Of a stretch of 9,010 bases of DNA, positions 6,598-9,010 are shown one piece after another (position 1 is the stretch's first letter; each line of letters begins with the position of its first letter). The stretch is from Roseilinea sp034431495. Lineage in GTDB: Bacteria > Chloroflexota > Anaerolineae > J036 > Brachytrichaceae. Both the position numbers and the translations under genes were made by a program. The stretch covers positions 1 to 9,010 of the forward strand of contig DAOUDB010000337.1 in assembly GCA_034431495.1 (NCBI GenBank). The letters run 5' to 3'. The notes below the pieces were generated by a model that was not told the DNA's origin, ran no database searches, and saw only the letters and a list, made by a program, of their open reading frames with translations.

Positions 6598-8040
6598 GTG
6601 AACAGGCGAATGGCTAGTTCTGAAGGCGGGGTGGGGATGGGGTGGCGCCTTGTTGGGCATCTGATGTGGATTGCTGGCCTGGCACTGGCCGGATGTGTTG
6701 TGACGCAACGCGCGCCGGCCCCGACTGTTGTCGCGCCGGCGGTCGAAGTGCAACACAGAGCGCAGAGCGACGCGCCGGCACCTTCGTCGCTGGTTTCGTC
6801 GCTGGCGCAGGGCGGTGACTGGACCGGGGACGGCCATGTGATCACTTCGCCGCTTGCGCTGTTGTCTGCGCGGCCGGTGAAGGAGTCGAAGCCGGCCCTG
6901 GCTGCGTCGACCAAAGCGTGGGTCGAACGCGCTGCCGCGCTCAAGCAGGAGCCGGCAGCCTCTCGTTCGGCCACGCTCACTGTGCAGAATCAATCTTCTC
7001 GCGCGGTATGCTATCTGTTTATCGCGCCGGCCCACAAAGACGATTGGGGCGAAGATTGGCTGGGTGAGAATGAGTTGTTGCGGCCCGGCGCATCGCGCGC
7101 GTTCACCCTGACTGCCGGGAAGTACGACATGCAAGCTCTGGACTGTGACGGTCAGGTCATTGCAGAGATTCGCGGGCGTACCCTGTCGGGTCGCGCTGTC
7201 TGGAAGATTACAGACACGGAGCCTGGGCAAAATCCTGGGCAAAAGCCGGGGCAGAAGCCGGGGCAGAAGCCGACTGGGCGTGTGGCCCCGGTCACACTCG
7301 ATCAGTTTCTGTGCTGTGGCCGCACAGCCGGCGAGACGCGCATCTGGGGCATCAGCTATCCACACGGCTGGCGAGTAACGCTTGTCCCTGAAAACGCCGA
7401 GTCCTTCGTGGGCGCGCTGTTCGCCGATCCATCCAGCACGATGCGCATTTTGCTCATTCCTTCGAGCTGGACGCCGCAGGGCACGCCGATGGACACGGGC
7501 GATGTTGATGAATATCTGAATGGACTGACGGCTATGCGGGCGCAACGGTTTCCCGGCTTCCGCGAATTCTATCGTCGGCCATTGCCGGGCGTGCCGGGGC
7601 GGGTGTGGGCCGGAACGTGGAAAGAGCGCGGCAAACAGTACTGGGAGAGTTTCACGGTGATGGTCACGCCAATGCCCTACGTGGAAGGCATGCCGCGCGG
7701 GGGATTGACGCTGATGGGACTGAGCGCCACGTCGTCTGAATGGGCGCAGGCCAGCGCCGTCTACGAGGCGATGATGGGCACAATGCAAATCCAGATCATC
7801 CGCGCCGGCCCGGCCTATCAGCCGCTGCGCCCCGGCCCTTCCGATGATCCGGTAGAGCAAAGCACGGGCGAGATCGGCAAATCGTCCACCACGTTCTGGG
7901 AGCTGGTTTTCTGCGCGAAGAAGTGCGATTGGGAATGGATCGATGTGGCGAATCAGCCGGCCGGCCAGGTGTGGGAGTGTTCGGATGGCTGCATTGGCCA
8001 GTTGTCACAGGTGCCGTGCACGGTGGACTATTGCCGGTGA
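6598..8040 (+). CDS. Lipoprotein with beta domain and Cys-rich C-terminus, partner candidate of the kinase-like protein
   Basis: From the GTG at 6598 the protein has 480 residues. Residues about 14-33 are a lipoprotein signal peptide ending LALAGC, with Cys33 (codon 6694-6696) as the lipidated residue. A Pro/Ala-rich stretch follows. At about 125-205 lies a beta domain (ATLTVQNQSSRAVCYLFIAP, then WGEDWLG, LRPGASRAFTL and YDMQALDCDG) of a kind I associate with secreted Chloroflexota proteins. A PGQK linker (209-224) leads to a second domain at about 245-402, starting WGISYPHGWRV and perhaps DcrB/PsbP-like; this is weak. The tail carries cysteine pairs at 439/443, 461/465 and 474/479. Ten cysteines remain besides the lipidated one, so disulfides are plausible. 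The gene begins 26 bp behind the kinase-like gene, so the two probably share a transcript and meet on the outer membrane face. The alternative start at 6568 would overlap that stop codon. Function is unknown. Confidence 0.93.
   Translation: MNRRMASSEGGVGMGWRLVGHLMWIAGLALAGCVVTQRAPAPTVVAPAVEVQHRAQSDAPAPSSLVSSLAQGGDWTGDGHVITSPLALLSARPVKESKPALAASTKAWVERAAALKQEPAASRSATLTVQNQSSRAVCYLFIAPAHKDDWGEDWLGENELLRPGASRAFTLTAGKYDMQALDCDGQVIAEIRGRTLSGRAVWKITDTEPGQNPGQKPGQKPGQKPTGRVAPVTLDQFLCCGRTAGETRIWGISYPHGWRVTLVPENAESFVGALFADPSSTMRILLIPSSWTPQGTPMDTGDVDEYLNGLTAMRAQRFPGFREFYRRPLPGVPGRVWAGTWKERGKQYWESFTVMVTPMPYVEGMPRGGLTLMGLSATSSEWAQASAVYEAMMGTMQIQIIRAGPAYQPLRPGPSDDPVEQSTGEIGKSSTTFWELVFCAKKCDWEWIDVANQPAGQVWECSDGCIGQLSQVPCTVDYCR
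7222..7269 (+). repeat. 12-bp tandem repeat encoding a Pro-Gly-Gln-Lys linker
   Basis: Four consecutive 12-base units encode PGQN, PGQK, PGQK and PGQK. The first two units use CCTGGGCAAAA and a final T or G; the last two are identical, CCGGGGCAGAAG. The pairing suggests stepwise duplication. In the lipoprotein it forms a flexible, basic, Pro/Gly-rich linker between the two folded domains. Copy number may vary between strains. Confidence 0.85.
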
Positions 8041-8048
8041 GTGAACGA

Positions 8049-8084
8049 GTGTGGCAGGGCGAGTGAGTGACAGCCTGTCTACAC
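8049..8084. terminator. Imperfect hairpin between convergent genes, possible bidirectional terminator
   Basis: GTGTGGCAGG (8049-8058) pairs with CCTGTCTACAC (8074-8084) through ten base pairs, one of them G-U, with a single bulged T at 8078 and a 15-base loop. It lies between the stop of the lipoprotein gene and the stop of the gene on the other strand, overlapping only the latter's stop and last sense codon. It has no T-run on either side, so the call rests on position and pairing alone. Confidence 0.25.
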
Positions 8085-8690
8085 GCTCTCGCTGAAATGC
8101 CATTTGCCATACCCGCTGCGCAGTAAGTGCAGATGCTCTGCCCACTGCGCAGCGTCCGTGATGCGCAGCGGTTCGATCTCGACCCGGCGCTGGCCTTCGT
8201 GATTGTATTCGCGGTATCCCCAGCTGAAGCCGGCCACCCGCGAGATGATGTAGTTGTTTGCCCGGCCCGGCAGGATCACGAGAAAGGTGTCGGCAAGCCA
8301 CTCCAGCCTGCCCAGGTTGCCGAGATTGTCACAGGGGGCGTCGTAGATTTCGGCCGGGAAGCCCATTGCAAAAAACGGAACGCCCAGTTCTGCAAGGGTG
8401 GGATGTGTGTCTACATCGGCAACGACGGCCAGCGGCTCGATGGACGCGACGGTGGCAAATTCGCGCCGGGTGACGATCTGAATCCAGGCGCAGCCGGTGG
8501 CATACCCCGCGCCGGCATAAGAGCGCACCGCCGCGCGCAGGGTTGGATAGCCGACGCAGATATCCACGTCGAAGCCGCTTCCGGCCAACAGGTCGAAGCC
8601 GGCTTCGACGATGTCACGAATGGGCTGGTAACGAATCTCTAGCAGACCCGGCTTGCAATTCAACTCAAAGGGTATGGTCGTTGTCGTCAT
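8079..8690 (-). CDS. Conserved-looking cytoplasmic protein of unknown function
   Basis: The protein has 203 residues and no signal peptide or membrane segment. I do not recognise the family. The sequence looks like one compact alpha/beta domain: alternating hydrophobic strands (FDVDICVGY at 40-48, CAWIQIV at 67-73, PLAVVADVD at 86-94, TFLVILPG at 135-142) and amphipathic helices. Possible functional positions are D92-V-D94-T-H96-P, the Cys/Asp pair in YDAPCDNLG (116-124) and the aromatic run AGFSWGYREY (153-162). Four cysteines (12, 45, 67, 120) are scattered. The ATG at 8688-8690 overlaps the stop of the upstream gene as ATGA, and no Shine-Dalgarno sequence precedes it, so translation is probably coupled to that membrane-protein gene. 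A role with that protein is likely but undefined. Confidence 0.9.
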   Translation of the reverse strand: MTTTTIPFELNCKPGLLEIRYQPIRDIVEAGFDLLAGSGFDVDICVGYPTLRAAVRSYAGAGYATGCAWIQIVTRREFATVASIEPLAVVADVDTHPTLAELGVPFFAMGFPAEIYDAPCDNLGNLGRLEWLADTFLVILPGRANNYIISRVAGFSWGYREYNHEGQRRVEIEPLRITDAAQWAEHLHLLRSGYGKWHFSESV

Positions 8691-9010
8691 GGCGTTGTCT
8701 GTTCAGCGTGGCTCGCTTGGGCCGGCTGAGGGGGTGGATAGCGCCGGGCAATCTGAAGCGTCCCCCACAGCGCAAACAGACCGAACGCGGCAATCACGGC
8801 TTCCAACGCCCAGATTCTGTCAGGGGTGCCTGTGCCCCAGAAGCTGCCAAAGCCGGCCGGGGCGTCGAGCAGCGTCTTATAGAGGATGGCCAGCCAGCCC
8901 CATCTGGATTGGCCGCTGGCGATGGCATAGAAGATCAGGACGCAGGAGAAGATGTGCGCCAGAACGACAAACAATCGCTCGACCACTGGGGCCAACCCCA
9001 TTACAAGTGT
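8687..9010 (-). CDS. YhfC-like intramembrane metalloprotease family protein, C-terminal part (runs off the right edge)
   Basis: The visible part has 107 codons and stays open to the window edge, so the ATG at 8999-9001 is probably an internal Met (the frame reads TLVMGLAPVVERL). Three hydrophobic segments are seen: ERLFVVLAHIFSCVLIFYAI, WGWLAILYKTLLDAPAGFG and IWALEAVIAAFGLFALWGT, then a short Pro-rich tail. The ERL-x6-H pattern, followed by an A-I-L-x4-L-D segment and an E-containing last helix, matches the C-terminal half of the YhfC family (about 250 residues) as I remember it. The usual LLHALxD stretch reads LYKTLLD here, so a conserved His seems replaced by Lys. That would matter if this His is catalytic or metal-binding, which I cannot confirm. 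The downstream 203-residue gene overlaps by ATGA in the same operon. Confidence 0.75.
   Translation of the reverse strand, partial: TLVMGLAPVVERLFVVLAHIFSCVLIFYAIASGQSRWGWLAILYKTLLDAPAGFGSFWGTGTPDRIWALEAVIAAFGLFALWGTLQIARRYPPPQPAQASHAEQTTP

Noticed and set aside
6448..7860. Open frame on the minus strand opposite the lipoprotein gene (470 codons)
   Set aside because: It spans the junction of two well-supported genes, and its product is Arg-rich and low in complexity.
1..9010. CRISPR array, tRNA or rRNA genes, insertion sequence
   Set aside because: No regularly spaced repeats of CRISPR type, no tRNA or rRNA signature and no transposase or terminal inverted repeats were seen on reading both strands.

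Overview
The window is GC-rich, densely coding bacterial chromosome. The gene content (a membrane Ser/Thr kinase-like protein fused to a very long TPR array, a lipoprotein with a Chloroflexota-style beta domain, an intracellular beta-helix glycosidase-like protein and a YhfC-type membrane protein) suggests a member of the Chloroflexota, possibly of the Anaerolineae/Chloroflexia kind. This is an inference from protein style, not from a marker gene. The palindrome GCCGGC occurs about 50 times, in all three codon phases, which looks like a genome-level signature.

Layout. Positions 11-2131 (+) encode a right-handed parallel beta-helix protein related to glycoside hydrolase families 141/120, without a signal peptide. 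Positions 2132-2476 are non-coding and hold two strong hairpins behind that gene, then a candidate extended -10 promoter, a 15-base direct repeat and a structured leader in front of the next gene. Positions 2477-6571 (+) encode a 1364-residue membrane protein: an N-terminal protein-kinase fold, three membrane segments, a TolB/FlgO-like domain and about 22-23 TPR units. Positions 6598-8040 (+) encode a lipoprotein just downstream, probably in the same transcript. On the opposite strand, convergent with it, are a 203-residue protein of unknown function (8079-8690) and the C-terminal part of a YhfC-like membrane protein (8687 to the right edge), which overlap by ATGA and form an operon.

The most interesting unit is the pair at 2477-8040. 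The kinase domain has lost the catalytic Asp of the HRD motif (it reads HGG) and the glycines of the nucleotide loop, while keeping the VAIK Lys, DFG and APE. It therefore looks like a pseudokinase that binds or signals without phosphorylating. Charge distribution around three membrane segments places this domain inside the cell and the TPR array outside. The next gene encodes a lipoprotein that would sit on the same outer face and ends in three closely spaced cysteine pairs. A transmembrane pseudokinase/TPR scaffold with a co-transcribed Cys-rich lipoprotein is the candidate for an undescribed envelope system. Its function cannot be read from the sequence.
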